Source: Arthrobacter sp. MYb227 (GTDB lineage Bacteria; Actinomycetota; Actinomycetes; Actinomycetales; Micrococcaceae). From it: 64,000 bases of DNA. The first letter of the stretch is position 1; every line of letters begins with the position of its first letter. Where the stretch lies: contig NZ_PCPT01000002.1 in NCBI RefSeq assembly GCF_002975435.1, positions 124,001 through 188,000 of the forward strand. Direction: 5' to 3'. This document shows, in pieces, positions 8,761-17,779 of the stretch. The notes under the pieces are model-generated. The model was not told where the DNA came from. It ran no database searches and worked only from the letters and a program-made list of their open reading frames with translations. Both the position numbers and the translations under genes were made by a program.

Positions 8761-8864
8761 ACTTTCCGGGCAGGTGTGCACCCGATGGGGAGAATTTCCT
8801 AGCGGTTGCCGGGTGTCGGGCGTAGAGTGTTGGCACCATCAGTCAAGCAATGGGGAGAGCCAAG

Positions 8865-9032
8865 ATGGGCGACTACAAGTTGTATACCGATGCCGAACGC
8901 GCCATCTATCTGGCGCCGGCCTGTGAAAGTTGTGGGCAGCACCGGCACGTCGTTTGGGAAGACCGTGGCGAAGACGAGGCGCATTGGGCGCCACGTGATG
9001 CTGGATGTTCAAACGAGGCCTGCACGGCGTAG
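8865..9032 (+). CDS. 55-residue zinc-ribbon-like small protein
   Basis: Unrecognised small protein with a CESCGQHRH pair and a CSNEAC pair, about 30 residues apart, arranged as in a minimal zinc ribbon. A GGGGAGAG ribosome site lies at good spacing before the ATG, which supports translation. The rest is polar and acidic. It stands alone between the ATP-grasp gene and the VOC gene. Its function is not evident; it could be a nucleic-acid or protein adaptor. Confidence 0.6.
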   Translation: MGDYKLYTDAERAIYLAPACESCGQHRHVVWEDRGEDEAHWAPRDAGCSNEACTA

Positions 9033-9119
9033 CTTTATGCCGGCGCGCTCTTGGACGTCAGGGGAGTGCGCCAGCATTGTCCAAGGTGCCGACCGTGCTA
9101 GTCAGCGTTCGGTCTTTGG

Positions 9120-9548
9120 CTAATCGGTGGTTGGTGCAGCCGCAAAATTGCTCATATCCATCCAGCCGACCTCCCACTCGTGCCCATCGGGATCCAAGAA
9201 GGCCACCGAATACATGCCGGGCATTTCCTCGGTAGCCGCACGGTAGATGGTGCCGCCGTGGGCCAGTGCGCGGGCGGCGAACTCGTCCACCTCATCACGG
9301 CTTTCACCGCTGATGGCGTTGAGCACCTCGCGGCCACCGTCGCCATAAGCCGGGATATCGCCATTGCGCAGGAACGTTGAGTAAAAGTCTTCGCTCAGGA
9401 TCATGATCCAGCTGTTCTCGGTGATCATCCATGAGCTGGCCATCTCATTGGAGAAGTCGGCGTTTTTGCTGAAACCGAGCCCGGAGTAGAAGGCGTCGGA
9501 AGCTGCCAGATCGCGGGTGGGTAGGTTGATAAAAATCATGCGTTCCAT
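9120..9548 (-). CDS. VOC-family (glyoxalase/bleomycin-resistance fold) protein
   Basis: A 142-residue vicinal-oxygen-chelate protein. It has the paired beta-alpha-beta-beta-beta units: INLPTRDLAASDAFYSGLGF at the N-terminus and SVAFLDPDGHEWEVGWMD at the C-terminus, the latter with the usual metal-site region HEWE. The subgroup resembles lactoylglutathione-lyase-like proteins of unknown substrate. The start at 9548 is chosen because AAAGGAAT lies at normal spacing; the ATG six bases earlier is too close to it. Monocistronic. Confidence 0.85.
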   Translation of the reverse strand: MERMIFINLPTRDLAASDAFYSGLGFSKNADFSNEMASSWMITENSWIMILSEDFYSTFLRNGDIPAYGDGGREVLNAISGESRDEVDEFAARALAHGGTIYRAATEEMPGMYSVAFLDPDGHEWEVGWMDMSNFAAAPTTD

Positions 9549-9909
9549 GGCCATATTCCTTTGTGGGGCTTGGGAGTTGGGACTTGATAGGACGGAAGGT
9601 CAGCCGGATTGAAGAGCCGGGAATCATTCCACAAGGGTCCGTGGAATGAACCCAGCACCAATGATCCGCATCGGGTTGGATGCTGGCAAGAGATTTGTGG
9701 GGATTAGCAGAATTTTCTTTGAGATCCGTTTTTAACGTCACGAACGCACAGGGTTTCGAAGCGTTGAGTTGGCGCGCCGGTTGCGGCGTCGTCACCGGGT
9801 GGGTTTTGCCATCTGGGTTTCTCACCTAAACTTGAGCCTAGATCGTGAAGGGGGTCACACGAGGCGCCATTGTGGTGCACTGGGTTACCTAATCCGTGAA
9901 AGGTTTAAG
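9549..9909. other. Divergent regulatory stretch between the VOC gene and the GAF regulator
   Basis: 361 bases with no credible gene. It contains a clear inverted repeat at 9624-9649 and the promoters for both divergent genes. The reading frames across it have no family features. Confidence 0.6.
9624..9649. promoter_or_regulatory. Inverted repeat, likely operator
   Basis: TCATTCCAC and GTGGAATGA, a perfect 9-bp inverted repeat separated by 8 bases, about 75 bases upstream of the VOC start. Its size and symmetry suit a dimeric regulator; which one is unknown. Confidence 0.55.
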
Positions 9910-11265
9910 ATGCCTCTGAAGTCTCCGGCCTCGTTGTCTTTGCAGCGCCGTGCGTTGGCTGCCCACGAGAGCCTGGATATCGGGGGAGAAGCTACCTGGC
10001 AGCTACGCGATGTTGTGCGCGAATCGTGGCTACGATCGTTGGAATACAAGGGTGCGGCCGAATCTAATGAACACACGGTGCTCAGCGATGAAGCCCTGCG
10101 TGATCTGCGTACCGCTTCTCCCTTACGCCTGGTATTACCAGTTTTCGACCGTCTGCTCCTCGAACCCACACGCGACACCCAGATGATTCTTGCCATCGGG
10201 GATCCCACCGGCCGCCTGCTGTGGGTCAAGGGGGATCGCCAAGTCCTGCGCCAGGCCGAAGCCATGGCCTTTGTACCCGGGGCCGATTGGTCCGAACGCA
10301 CGGTAGGAACCTCGGCACCCGGAACCGCGCTTGCCACTGGTGGGGGAGTGCAGGTGGCAGGAGCCGAACACTTTGACCCGATTGCACATCGCTGGAGTTG
10401 TACAGCGGTGCCGATCCACTGCCCGGATACCGGTGAATTGCTCGGTGTCGTAGACATCACCGGTGGTGAAGATGCCGTTGCAGCTCACTCGTTGGCATTA
10501 CTGAAGGCGGCGGTTGCCGCGGCTGAATCGGAATTACGCTGGCATCAAGCACAAATGGAACCCGCGTTGAAGAGCTTTAGTGTTTCCGGGCGTTTGGCTC
10601 CGGCGATACCGCTGGCTCCGCTTGCCCCGCGCGGAACACTAGGAGTTGTGGGCATCGTGGAGCCCGTTGTTGAATCAACGCTGCTGCTGACCAATGGAAC
10701 CGGCGCGCAACTGCGGCGCGGGGATACGTGCGTGGAACTTAGTACCCGGCATGCCGAGCTTTTGGCGTTGCTGAGCTGGCATCCGCGCGGGCTAAGCGGG
10801 GAAGAACTCGTCGAACTATTGCATATCAACCCCGATGCCGCGGATGTGGGGACGTTGCGGGCCGAATTGGTGCGCTTGCGTAAGATTTTGGGCGATATTG
10901 ACCAGGCGTTGGTACCGCGTTCGCGCCCTTATCGGCTTGAAAAGACACCACGCAGCGATGCTCGGATGGTGCTCAAAGCCATCGAACGTGGAGATCTTGA
11001 CATGGCGCTTGAACACTATGCCGGCCCGGTCTTACCGCGATCGATGGCACCGGGTATTGAAACGATCCGTGACGAGGTGTTTGCCGCGTTGCGTCAGGCC
11101 ATGCTGCAAGACGGTAGCGCGGAGCAATTAATGCGTTTCCTTGAATTGCCCGAGGTGCAAGACGATGAGGAAGTGCTGGGTACCGCATTGCAGGTACTGC
11201 CAGCTCGTTCCCCACATCGTGCGCTGGTGGTTGCGGCACTAGAACGGCTCGAAGCAGGGAACTAG
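9910..11265 (+). CDS. GAF-domain transcriptional regulator of the alcohol/aldehyde dehydrogenase locus
   Basis: A 451-residue cytoplasmic regulator. The N-terminal half (about 60-220) is an AcoR-like GAF sensor, recognisable in ILAIGDPTGRLLWVKGD, SERTVGTSAPGTAL and CPDTGELLGVVDITGG. There is no sigma-54 AAA+ domain. Instead, a winged-helix/BTAD-like region (LSTRHAELLALLSWHPRGLS onward) follows, common in actinobacterial versions. Such genes regularly neighbour ExaC-type aldehyde dehydrogenase, AdhP and DUF779 genes, as here, so control of that operon is the likely role. The ATG at 9910 follows AAAGG. Confidence 0.8.
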   Translation: MPLKSPASLSLQRRALAAHESLDIGGEATWQLRDVVRESWLRSLEYKGAAESNEHTVLSDEALRDLRTASPLRLVLPVFDRLLLEPTRDTQMILAIGDPTGRLLWVKGDRQVLRQAEAMAFVPGADWSERTVGTSAPGTALATGGGVQVAGAEHFDPIAHRWSCTAVPIHCPDTGELLGVVDITGGEDAVAAHSLALLKAAVAAAESELRWHQAQMEPALKSFSVSGRLAPAIPLAPLAPRGTLGVVGIVEPVVESTLLLTNGTGAQLRRGDTCVELSTRHAELLALLSWHPRGLSGEELVELLHINPDAADVGTLRAELVRLRKILGDIDQALVPRSRPYRLEKTPRSDARMVLKAIERGDLDMALEHYAGPVLPRSMAPGIETIRDEVFAALRQAMLQDGSAEQLMRFLELPEVQDDEEVLGTALQVLPARSPHRALVVAALERLEAGN

Positions 11266-11274
11266 CCAGCAAAA

Positions 11275-13146
11275 CTAGGCATCAAAGAGTGGAACGCTAA
11301 AGCCCCGGGTGCGTAGCTCCGGATGCCAGTACAGGTTTCGTTCCGGATCCCCGCGGGGTTGCCCGGCACGTTCGGTGACATACGGGATGCCGTTGATCAT
11401 TTCGAGTGTGAAAAGCCCGGCGTGCAACATGAGATGGTGATGCAGGCAGAGACATGCACCGTTACCGACATTCGTTTGACCGCCCTCGGACCACGGGTTG
11501 ACGTGGTGCGCCTCGGTTGTGGCGGCGGGGCGTGAACATCCCGGGTAGACACAACCGCGGTCCCTGATGGCTAGCGCCTTACGTTGGGCATTGGTGAAGG
11601 ATCGAACCTCGCGACCCAGATCAAGGATTTCCCCCTCCGAACCGAGCACCGCGGGAAGCAGATCTCCATTACAGGCAAGACGGCGCACAGTCGCTGCGGA
11701 AATGGGACGGCCGGTTGAGGTAATTCCTGCCTCGTCGCACAAGCCAAGCAATGAGCGGTAGCCAATGAGAATGCCAATCTTGAAGCGTTGACCACCCGCG
11801 CCAACAAAACCGGTTCCGTTCATTGCCGCATTGATTGCCGCGATGATCCCATCGAGCAATAACTGGGGGCTGGTACGAGATTCGAGAAGATCCCACAGCT
11901 CTTGGGTGGTTGATGAGGTGGTCTTGGACGGTGAATCGGTGTTGATTGTGCTTGTGTCGATGGGCCATTCGCTCACCGGGAGCTGGGATGGATCGGTACC
12001 CTCGGCAACGGCCCAGGCCGGAATCGGTGTACCCGGGGTGGGTTGCGGGGAAAGAACGCCGTCTCGAGTCAGGGAATCGCAGCTGGTGGTTTCCTCAGAG
12101 ACTAGGGATTCATCCTGCTCATCCGATTCTGCAGACTTGTCAGGCTCATCGGGCATCGATGGCTCGGCGGAGGCTCCGGGCGTAGCGAACAGGGGCGGCT
12201 GCTCCGGTGATGTGCCTGGCGGGGTGCCCGGCTGCGTGTCCGGCTGCGTGCTTGGCGCTCGCCGGGGCCCGGAGGTAGACACGGTGCCCGGGGGACGGAT
12301 CTGATTCTTGGGGTTTGCCCACTGCTGGGCAAAGGATATGAGGGATTCGGAATCCGCGGGATCGCAGCGTAGCAAGTATTCGTCGCTTCCATTACGGAAT
12401 CCACGGAAGAACCATCCACGCCTGGCACGAATTTCCTCATCGGTCATCGGGGAACCATGCTCGGCGAGGAAATTGCCCCAATCGTTCAGGGCCTTGTGGC
12501 CGTGCCGGGGTTGGGCGGTGCGCGTCTCATGGACCACGGCTTCTTCGATTGCGGTGTTCACTGCTTGGGCATCGGGACGATTTTCGATGCGCGGCTGCAT
12601 TGACTGCATACGGCCGGCCAGCTGGGCTAAGGAGCCAACATCCGCCGAACCATCGGCCGCGGCCTGGGCAAGAATCGGAAATATTGGTGTGGGAGTCGGT
12701 TCATCCGAGTTGGGAATCGGGGCGATGAGCAAATGAGCACCGGTGAGACGGCGCTTGGCTTCGGCCGATGAAATATGCAGATGGGCCAGCATCCAGGACT
12801 CGAGGCTGCGGTGCGGGGACATCCCGGAGCACATGCGCTCGGGCGGGATGGTTGCATCGGCCACCAACTGCGGGTTGGCGGCGAGCTCATCAAGCGTGCT
12901 GGCGGTTTCCGGATCGAGACGATGCACCTGATGGATTTCCGCGGTGGAACTCATCTGCAACTGGCCAAAGCCGACGGCACGGTTCGCCTGCTCAAGTAGG
13001 CCCAGGGTCAGTGCGGCGGTGGAAGCATCGTGCGTAACATCTTCCATCCCTGCTAGGGCGTCGCGCAGCGTGAGCACCGCGGAGGCCAAAGACCTGACCG
13101 CGGCGTCGGTGTGTGCGTGCCCCAATGGGCTAACGGAAGTGCTCAT
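11275..13146 (-). CDS. DUF222/13E12-family HNH endonuclease
   Basis: A 623-residue protein of the actinobacterial 13E12 repeat family. It has an N-terminal helical DUF222 domain (about 20-260), a long Pro/Ser/Glu-rich linker (about 290-400) and a C-terminal HNH nuclease (about 528-572) with RDRGCVYPGC, AHHVNPW and LCLHHH. The HNH residues are intact. The family is present in many copies in actinobacteria and its biological role is unsettled; mobility and phage defence have both been suggested. It interrupts the regulator-dehydrogenase gene set on the opposite strand, so it may be an insertion. Confidence 0.9.
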   Translation of the reverse strand: MSTSVSPLGHAHTDAAVRSLASAVLTLRDALAGMEDVTHDASTAALTLGLLEQANRAVGFGQLQMSSTAEIHQVHRLDPETASTLDELAANPQLVADATIPPERMCSGMSPHRSLESWMLAHLHISSAEAKRRLTGAHLLIAPIPNSDEPTPTPIFPILAQAAADGSADVGSLAQLAGRMQSMQPRIENRPDAQAVNTAIEEAVVHETRTAQPRHGHKALNDWGNFLAEHGSPMTDEEIRARRGWFFRGFRNGSDEYLLRCDPADSESLISFAQQWANPKNQIRPPGTVSTSGPRRAPSTQPDTQPGTPPGTSPEQPPLFATPGASAEPSMPDEPDKSAESDEQDESLVSEETTSCDSLTRDGVLSPQPTPGTPIPAWAVAEGTDPSQLPVSEWPIDTSTINTDSPSKTTSSTTQELWDLLESRTSPQLLLDGIIAAINAAMNGTGFVGAGGQRFKIGILIGYRSLLGLCDEAGITSTGRPISAATVRRLACNGDLLPAVLGSEGEILDLGREVRSFTNAQRKALAIRDRGCVYPGCSRPAATTEAHHVNPWSEGGQTNVGNGACLCLHHHLMLHAGLFTLEMINGIPYVTERAGQPRGDPERNLYWHPELRTRGFSVPLFDA

Positions 13147-13296
13147 AGATCAATGGTGCACCGGGTGGCAAGAGATTTGTGGGGGATGAGCGGGAATGTG
13201 GATAACTTGGATTGCGGGGATGAAATGAATCAAAAAATGCCGAGAATGCAGGGAATTTGGTGGGGGCTCGGTGGGAGGTGAGCCAGAGATTGTGAG

Positions 13297-13360
13297 GTTG
13301 CAACGTTGCGCGGAGCGGCAATGCAACGTTGCCGCAACCTTGGTGTGAGTAGGCTCACAC
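13297..13360. promoter_or_regulatory. Cluster of palindromes upstream of the aldehyde dehydrogenase
   Basis: GCAACGTTGC-type palindromes occur twice (around 13300-13309 and 13323-13332). The second sits inside a 7-bp inverted repeat GCGGCAA...TTGCCGC (13315-13335). A further inverted repeat, GTGTGAG-TAGG-CTCACAC, covers 13343-13360. The cluster ends 48 bases before the gene and probably binds the GAF regulator plus another factor. Confidence 0.7.
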
Positions 13361-13407
13361 TCAAGTAGTAACCCCCTTGCAGCAACCGGCACAACCAAGG
13401 AGACACC

Positions 13408-14931
13408 ATGACTGTCTACGCAAACCCGAACACCGAAGGCGCGCTCATCGACTTCAAGTCGCGTTACGACCATTACATCGGTGGCCAGTGGGTGGCTCCG
13501 ATCAAGGGCCAGTACTTCGAAAACATCACCCCGGTCACCGGCAAGGGCTTCTGCGAGGTAGGCCGCGGCACCGCCGAAGACATCGAAGCAGCACTAGACG
13601 CTGCCGAGGCAGCCGCGGGACCGTGGGGCAAGACCAGCCCGGCATCCCGCGCGGTCATCCTAAACAAGATCGCCGACCGCATCGAAGAAAACCTCGAGAT
13701 GCTCGCCGTCGCCGAAACATGGGATAACGGCAAGGCGGTGCGCGAAACGCTCAACGCCGACCTGCCGTTGGCCGTTGACCACTTCCGCTACTTCGCCGGC
13801 TGCATCCGCTCCCAAGAGGGAAGCCTCTCGCAGCTTGATGACAACACCACCGCCTACCACTTCCACGAACCGCTGGGCGTCGTTGGCCAGATCATCCCGT
13901 GGAACTTCCCCATCCTCATGGCAGTCTGGAAGCTGGCACCGGCGCTGGCCGCGGGCAACGCGATCGTGCTCAAGCCCGCCGAGCAGACCCCGGTTTCCAT
14001 CCTGGTGCTGATGGAACTGATCGGCGACCTGCTACCGGCCGGCGTGCTAAACGTGGTCAACGGCTTCGGCGTCGAGGCCGGCAAGCCACTGGCTTCCAAC
14101 AAACGTATCCGCAAGATCGCGTTCACCGGCGAAACCACCACGGGCCGGCTGATCATGCAGTACGCCTCGGAAAACCTGATCCCGGTCACCCTTGAACTGG
14201 GTGGCAAATCCCCGAACATCTTCTTCGAGGACATCGCCGCGAAGGACGATGCGTTCTACGACAAGGCGCAGGAAGGCTTCACCATGTTCGCGCTGAACCA
14301 GGGCGAGGTCTGCACCTGCCCGTCGCGCGCACTGATCCAGGATTCGATCTACGACACGTTCATGCCGGATGTTATCAAGCGCACCGAGGCCATCAAGCAG
14401 GGCAACCCGCTAGACACCGACACCATGATGGGTGCCCAGGCCTCCAATGACCAGCTGGAAAAGATCCTTTCCTACCTTGATATCGGTAAGGCCGAGGGCG
14501 CCAAGGTGCTCACCGGTGGCGGACGCGCGGAACTTGGCGGGGACCTTGAGGGCGGCTACTACGTGCAGCCGACCATCTTCGAGGGGCACAATAAGATGCG
14601 CATCTTCCAGGAGGAAATCTTTGGCCCGGTCGTCTCGGTGGCCCGCTTCAAGGACTACGACGATGCGATCTCGATCGCCAACGACACACTGTACGGACTG
14701 GGCTCGGGCGTGTGGAGCCGCAACGGCAATACCGCCTACCGTGCCGGACGTGACATCCAGGCCGGACGTGTCTGGGTCAACCAGTACCACGCCTACCCGG
14801 CGCACTCGGCGTTCGGCGGATACAAGTCCTCGGGCATCGGACGTGAAAACCACAAGATGATGCTTGATCACTACCAACAGACCAAGAACCTTCTGGTCTC
14901 CTACTCGGAAGACAAGCTCGGCTTCTTCTAA
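13408..14931 (+). CDS. exaC: NAD-dependent aldehyde dehydrogenase (AldB/ExaC type)
   Basis: Oxidises acetaldehyde or related short aldehydes to the acid in the cytoplasm. The 507 residues are full length, with the NAD site PWNFP, general base Glu263 in LELGG and nucleophile Cys302 in GEVCTCPS. The paired cysteines and the C-terminal [10 protein letters not shown] are typical of the AldB/ExaC group. A strong AAGGAGA site precedes the ATG. The alcohol dehydrogenase follows after 220 bases, and a GAF regulator lies upstream beyond the HNH gene. Together they form an ethanol/acetaldehyde oxidation unit. Confidence 0.93.
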   Translation: MTVYANPNTEGALIDFKSRYDHYIGGQWVAPIKGQYFENITPVTGKGFCEVGRGTAEDIEAALDAAEAAAGPWGKTSPASRAVILNKIADRIEENLEMLAVAETWDNGKAVRETLNADLPLAVDHFRYFAGCIRSQEGSLSQLDDNTTAYHFHEPLGVVGQIIPWNFPILMAVWKLAPALAAGNAIVLKPAEQTPVSILVLMELIGDLLPAGVLNVVNGFGVEAGKPLASNKRIRKIAFTGETTTGRLIMQYASENLIPVTLELGGKSPNIFFEDIAAKDDAFYDKAQEGFTMFALNQGEVCTCPSRALIQDSIYDTFMPDVIKRTEAIKQGNPLDTDTMMGAQASNDQLEKILSYLDIGKAEGAKVLTGGGRAELGGDLEGGYYVQPTIFEGHNKMRIFQEEIFGPVVSVARFKDYDDAISIANDTLYGLGSGVWSRNGNTAYRAGRDIQAGRVWVNQYHAYPAHSAFGGYKSSGIGRENHKMMLDHYQQTKNLLVSYSEDKLGFF

Positions 14932-15151
14932 GAAGCTTCCCCCCAAAGCGGGCATCGGCGTTTCTCCCCTGATCCGCCGATGCTCGCGGGAAGAACCCGC
15001 TTTTTACAACAACCATGCAGTACAAGCAGTAATACAAACCGTCGCGGTGTGAAAATGCGACATCCCCCCCTGGGCGCACGCATCGTGCGACGACGCTTCC
15101 GTGTGTGCGCCCAAAAATCAACAACGATGTTTTAGCAAAGGAACAGATCTT

Positions 15152-16180
15152 ATGGGTACCATGCGCGCTGCCATTGTGAATACTTTTGGCGAAGAACTTG
15201 AAGTTGGAACCGCACCGATTCCGGAGCCCGGCCCGGGTCAGGCACTGGTGAAGGTCATTGCCTCCGGCGTCTGCCACACCGACCTGCACGCCGCCCACGG
15301 CGACTGGCCGGTCAAGCCGAAACTCCCGCTGATCCCCGGACACGAGGGCGTGGGCAACGTTGTCAAAATCGGCGAAGGCGTCACCGAGGTCAAGGTCGGC
15401 GACCTGGTGGGTAACGCCTGGTTGGCAAGTGCCTGTGGAAACTGCGAATTTTGCAGAACGGGCTGGGAGACGCTGTGTGAATCGCAGTCAAATGGTGGCT
15501 ATTCGGTCGATGGTTCCTTTGGCGAATACATGTTGGTCGATGCGAAGTTCGCCGCACACATCCCGGAAGGCGCCGATCCGTACGAGATCGCCCCGGTGCT
15601 TTGCGCCGGCGTGACGGTTTACAAGGGCCTGAAGCAGTCCGAGGTCAAGCCAGGTCAGTGGGTGGTCATCTCCGGCATCGGCGGTCTGGGGCATATTGCG
15701 GTGCAGTACGCTGTGGCCATGGGCATGCGCGTGGTGGCCGTTGATGTTGCCGAGGAAAAGCTGGCATTGGCCCGCAGCCACGGAGCGGAAGTTACCGTCA
15801 ACGCGTTTGCCGAGGATCCGGCCGAAGCAGTTCAGGCAGCCACCGGTGGTGCGCACGGCGTGCTGGTGACCGCGGTGCACCCGGCGGCATTCGGCCAGGC
15901 CATCAACATGACCCGCCGCGGTGGAACCATCGTGTTCAACGGTCTGCCGCCGGGAGATTTCCCGGCACCGATCTTCGACATCGTGCTCAAGGGGCTGACC
16001 ATCCGCGGCTCCATCGTCGGCACCCGTCAAGACATGGTTGAGGCGCTGGAATTCTATGCGGCGGGCAAGATCAAGCCGACCTTCCACACCCGCCCGTTGG
16101 AGGATATGAATGCCATCCTCGACGAGATGGTGCACGCGAAGATCGATGGCCGCGTGGTCATCGACTACGTGAGCAAATAG
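15152..16180 (+). CDS. adhP: Zinc-dependent alcohol dehydrogenase
   Basis: NAD-dependent medium-chain alcohol dehydrogenase, 342 residues. Catalytic zinc ligands are Cys41 (CHTDLH), His64 (GHEG) and Cys151. The structural zinc site is Cys95, Cys98, Cys101 and Cys109. The nucleotide-binding GIGGLG spans 175-180. It belongs to the AdhP/AdhA group that interconverts primary alcohols and aldehydes. The start at 15152 follows AAAGGAAC; a further upstream in-frame ATG lacks such a site. It lies between the aldehyde dehydrogenase and DUF779, the usual actinobacterial order. Confidence 0.93.
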   Translation: MGTMRAAIVNTFGEELEVGTAPIPEPGPGQALVKVIASGVCHTDLHAAHGDWPVKPKLPLIPGHEGVGNVVKIGEGVTEVKVGDLVGNAWLASACGNCEFCRTGWETLCESQSNGGYSVDGSFGEYMLVDAKFAAHIPEGADPYEIAPVLCAGVTVYKGLKQSEVKPGQWVVISGIGGLGHIAVQYAVAMGMRVVAVDVAEEKLALARSHGAEVTVNAFAEDPAEAVQAATGGAHGVLVTAVHPAAFGQAINMTRRGGTIVFNGLPPGDFPAPIFDIVLKGLTIRGSIVGTRQDMVEALEFYAAGKIKPTFHTRPLEDMNAILDEMVHAKIDGRVVIDYVSK

Positions 16181-16317
16181 TAGGACACTTGGGCTAGAAC
16201 CGGCCAAGTAAAACAACAGGGTCTACACCCCAGCCCGGTGCCACCGTCATGGAGCGGTACCGGGCTTCGGTGTCCCCGAACGCTATTCCGTGTTTTCGCG
16301 GGGAAGGAAAGTGCATC

Positions 16318-16731
16318 ATGCAAGGTGTCATTGAATCCGCGGCAAGCATTGCCGGGGAGGATTTTTCTAGGGTAGCGCTCAGCGAAGAGGCAGCGGATTT
16401 GCTGCGGCTGCTCTGGCATAACCACGGCCCGTTGATGTTTCATCAATCCGGTGGCTGCTGCGATGGGTCCTCACCCATGTGCTTCCCGGCCGGCGAGTTT
16501 AAGACCGGGGATTCGGATATTAGACTCGGAGTTTTCACGCTTCCCGACGCAGAGGGAACGATGCTGGGCACCATCGACTTCTGGATGTCCAAGGAACAGT
16601 TCGAGTATTGGAAGCACACCAAGCTCACCGTTGATGTGGTCTCCGGGCGCGGTTCGGGGTTCTCCCTTGAAGCGCCCGAGGGCAAACGTTTTTTGATTCG
16701 CAGCGAGATTATTGAGTTTCCGACTAGCTAA
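16318..16731 (+). CDS. DUF779 family protein of the aldehyde dehydrogenase locus
   Basis: A 137-residue protein of unknown biochemical function that regularly accompanies ExaC-type aldehyde dehydrogenases. The hallmark is the Cys-rich HQSGGCCDGSSPMC segment near residue 42-55, followed by a beta-rich region (ISFWMSKEQFEYW-like stretch here as IDFWMSKEQFEYW). The vicinal cysteines could bind metal or handle an aldehyde adduct; that is speculation. The ATG at 16318 follows GGGAAGGAAA. It comes 137 bases after the alcohol dehydrogenase and ends next to a convergent DNA repair gene. Confidence 0.85.
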   Translation: MQGVIESAASIAGEDFSRVALSEEAADLLRLLWHNHGPLMFHQSGGCCDGSSPMCFPAGEFKTGDSDIRLGVFTLPDAEGTMLGTIDFWMSKEQFEYWKHTKLTVDVVSGRGSGFSLEAPEGKRFLIRSEIIEFPTS

Positions 16732-16743
16732 TCCAGGGGTGAC

Positions 16744-17181
16744 TTAGGGACGTTCCCACGATTCGATCTCGCCGGGGACCGCGGTGAATAGCGGATGCAG
16801 CACCGGGGGAATCGCGTCGGCCAACATTGTTGCCCGCTGTGGATGGCGTACCTCAAGCTTCCCTAGCAAATGAGATTTTTCGTAGTCGAGCTGGCCGGTG
16901 GTGACGAAGATGTGCGCCACCGCGGGATCTGCTACGGCCCGGAGGATGAGGCCACGGTTGAAGTTGTAGCCGCGGGCATCGGCTTCTTGCGCAATGTGTT
17001 CAAGAAAATGGCTAATGAAGGTCAATGGATCTTCGGTGGCCCGAAAGCGTTCTATCTGCGGGTGATTGCGGTAACCGGAAGTTTGGCCCGCCAAGACCTT
17101 TTGTGCGAGCAATGCTTCGCGCCAGCAGGCCACTAAGCCCTTGGTGTCCAGGTAGCTGGGGTGTAGGCTCCACAATCGCAT
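16744..17181 (-). CDS. Pyrimidine-dimer DNA glycosylase/endonuclease V family protein
   Basis: A 145-residue protein like phage T4 endonuclease V. It removes UV-induced pyrimidine dimers by glycosylase and AP-lyase action. The family signature MRLWSLHPSYLDTKGLVACW at the N-terminus is clear, followed by HPQIERFRATEDPLTFISHFL and a YDYEKSHLLGKLE-like C-terminal block. The expected catalytic residues (N-terminal amine after Met removal, and an acidic residue at about 23) cannot be fixed without alignment. It converges with DUF779 and stands alone. Confidence 0.85.
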   Translation of the reverse strand: MRLWSLHPSYLDTKGLVACWREALLAQKVLAGQTSGYRNHPQIERFRATEDPLTFISHFLEHIAQEADARGYNFNRGLILRAVADPAVAHIFVTTGQLDYEKSHLLGKLEVRHPQRATMLADAIPPVLHPLFTAVPGEIESWERP

Positions 17182-17248
17182 GCCTCCAGCTTAGCTATCT
17201 CTGGTAAACATGTAACCTACTGCCCGAATTGCCCTAGGATCTGGTGCA

Positions 17249-17683
17249 ATGGGAATCATGAGTGAATCACACGAAGATGCTCAAAGCGTCGATATCGATC
17301 TGCAATTGCGTTGGTCCGATGAGGATGCGCTGGGGCATGTCAATAATGCTCGCGTCGTCACCCTGATGGAAGAAGCCAGGCTGCGTTTCACGCAACCGCG
17401 TAGCGATTCGGGTCGTTTTCCGTTTGGTACCGTCGTGGCTTCCATGAAGGTTGATTACCTGCGGCCGTTGTATTACCAGCCGAACATGATTGTGCGACTG
17501 ACGGTGGTGCGCATCGGCACCAAATCATTTACGTTGCGCCATGTGGGTGTCCAAGATGGGGCAACGGTCTTTGACGGCACCTCGGTGATGGTGCCGTTGG
17601 CCGAAGACGGCAAGAGCTCGCGGGCCATCAATGAGCTGGAACGTACCTGGCTGGAAAGTGCTTTTGTCGCAGCCAACAGCTGA
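17249..17683 (+). CDS. Acyl-CoA thioesterase (hot-dog fold, YbgC/FcbC-like)
   Basis: A 144-residue single hot-dog domain enzyme hydrolysing an acyl-CoA. The N-terminal block LRWSDEDALGHVNNARVVTLMEEAR holds the catalytic acidic residue and the HVNN motif of the 4-hydroxybenzoyl-CoA thioesterase/YbgC group. TAGGAT stands eight bases before the first ATG (17249), so the transcript may be nearly leaderless; a second ATG at 17258 is possible. It is monocistronic, and the acyl group is not predictable. Confidence 0.85.
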   Translation: MGIMSESHEDAQSVDIDLQLRWSDEDALGHVNNARVVTLMEEARLRFTQPRSDSGRFPFGTVVASMKVDYLRPLYYQPNMIVRLTVVRIGTKSFTLRHVGVQDGATVFDGTSVMVPLAEDGKSSRAINELERTWLESAFVAANS

Positions 17684-17779
17684 GGGCGGTCTCGAGGTTG
17701 TCCTGCTGAGCTGGAAATGAAGCTCGATATACTGGCACCGATACCTGATGACAAGCCGAGGGGATAGGGAATGTGCTAA

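Noticed and set aside
8806-8828. TTGCCG and TAGAGT as a promoter for the small zinc-ribbon gene
   Set aside because: The spacer is only 11 bases, too short for a normal sigma-70-type promoter.
9445-9825. Minus-strand frame running into the VOC gene
   Set aside because: It crosses the regulatory inverted repeat, overlaps the VOC gene in another frame, and has no protein-like features.
15488-16216. 242-codon minus-strand frame opposite adhP
   Set aside because: His/Arg/Asp-rich mirror of the alcohol dehydrogenase; no homology pattern.
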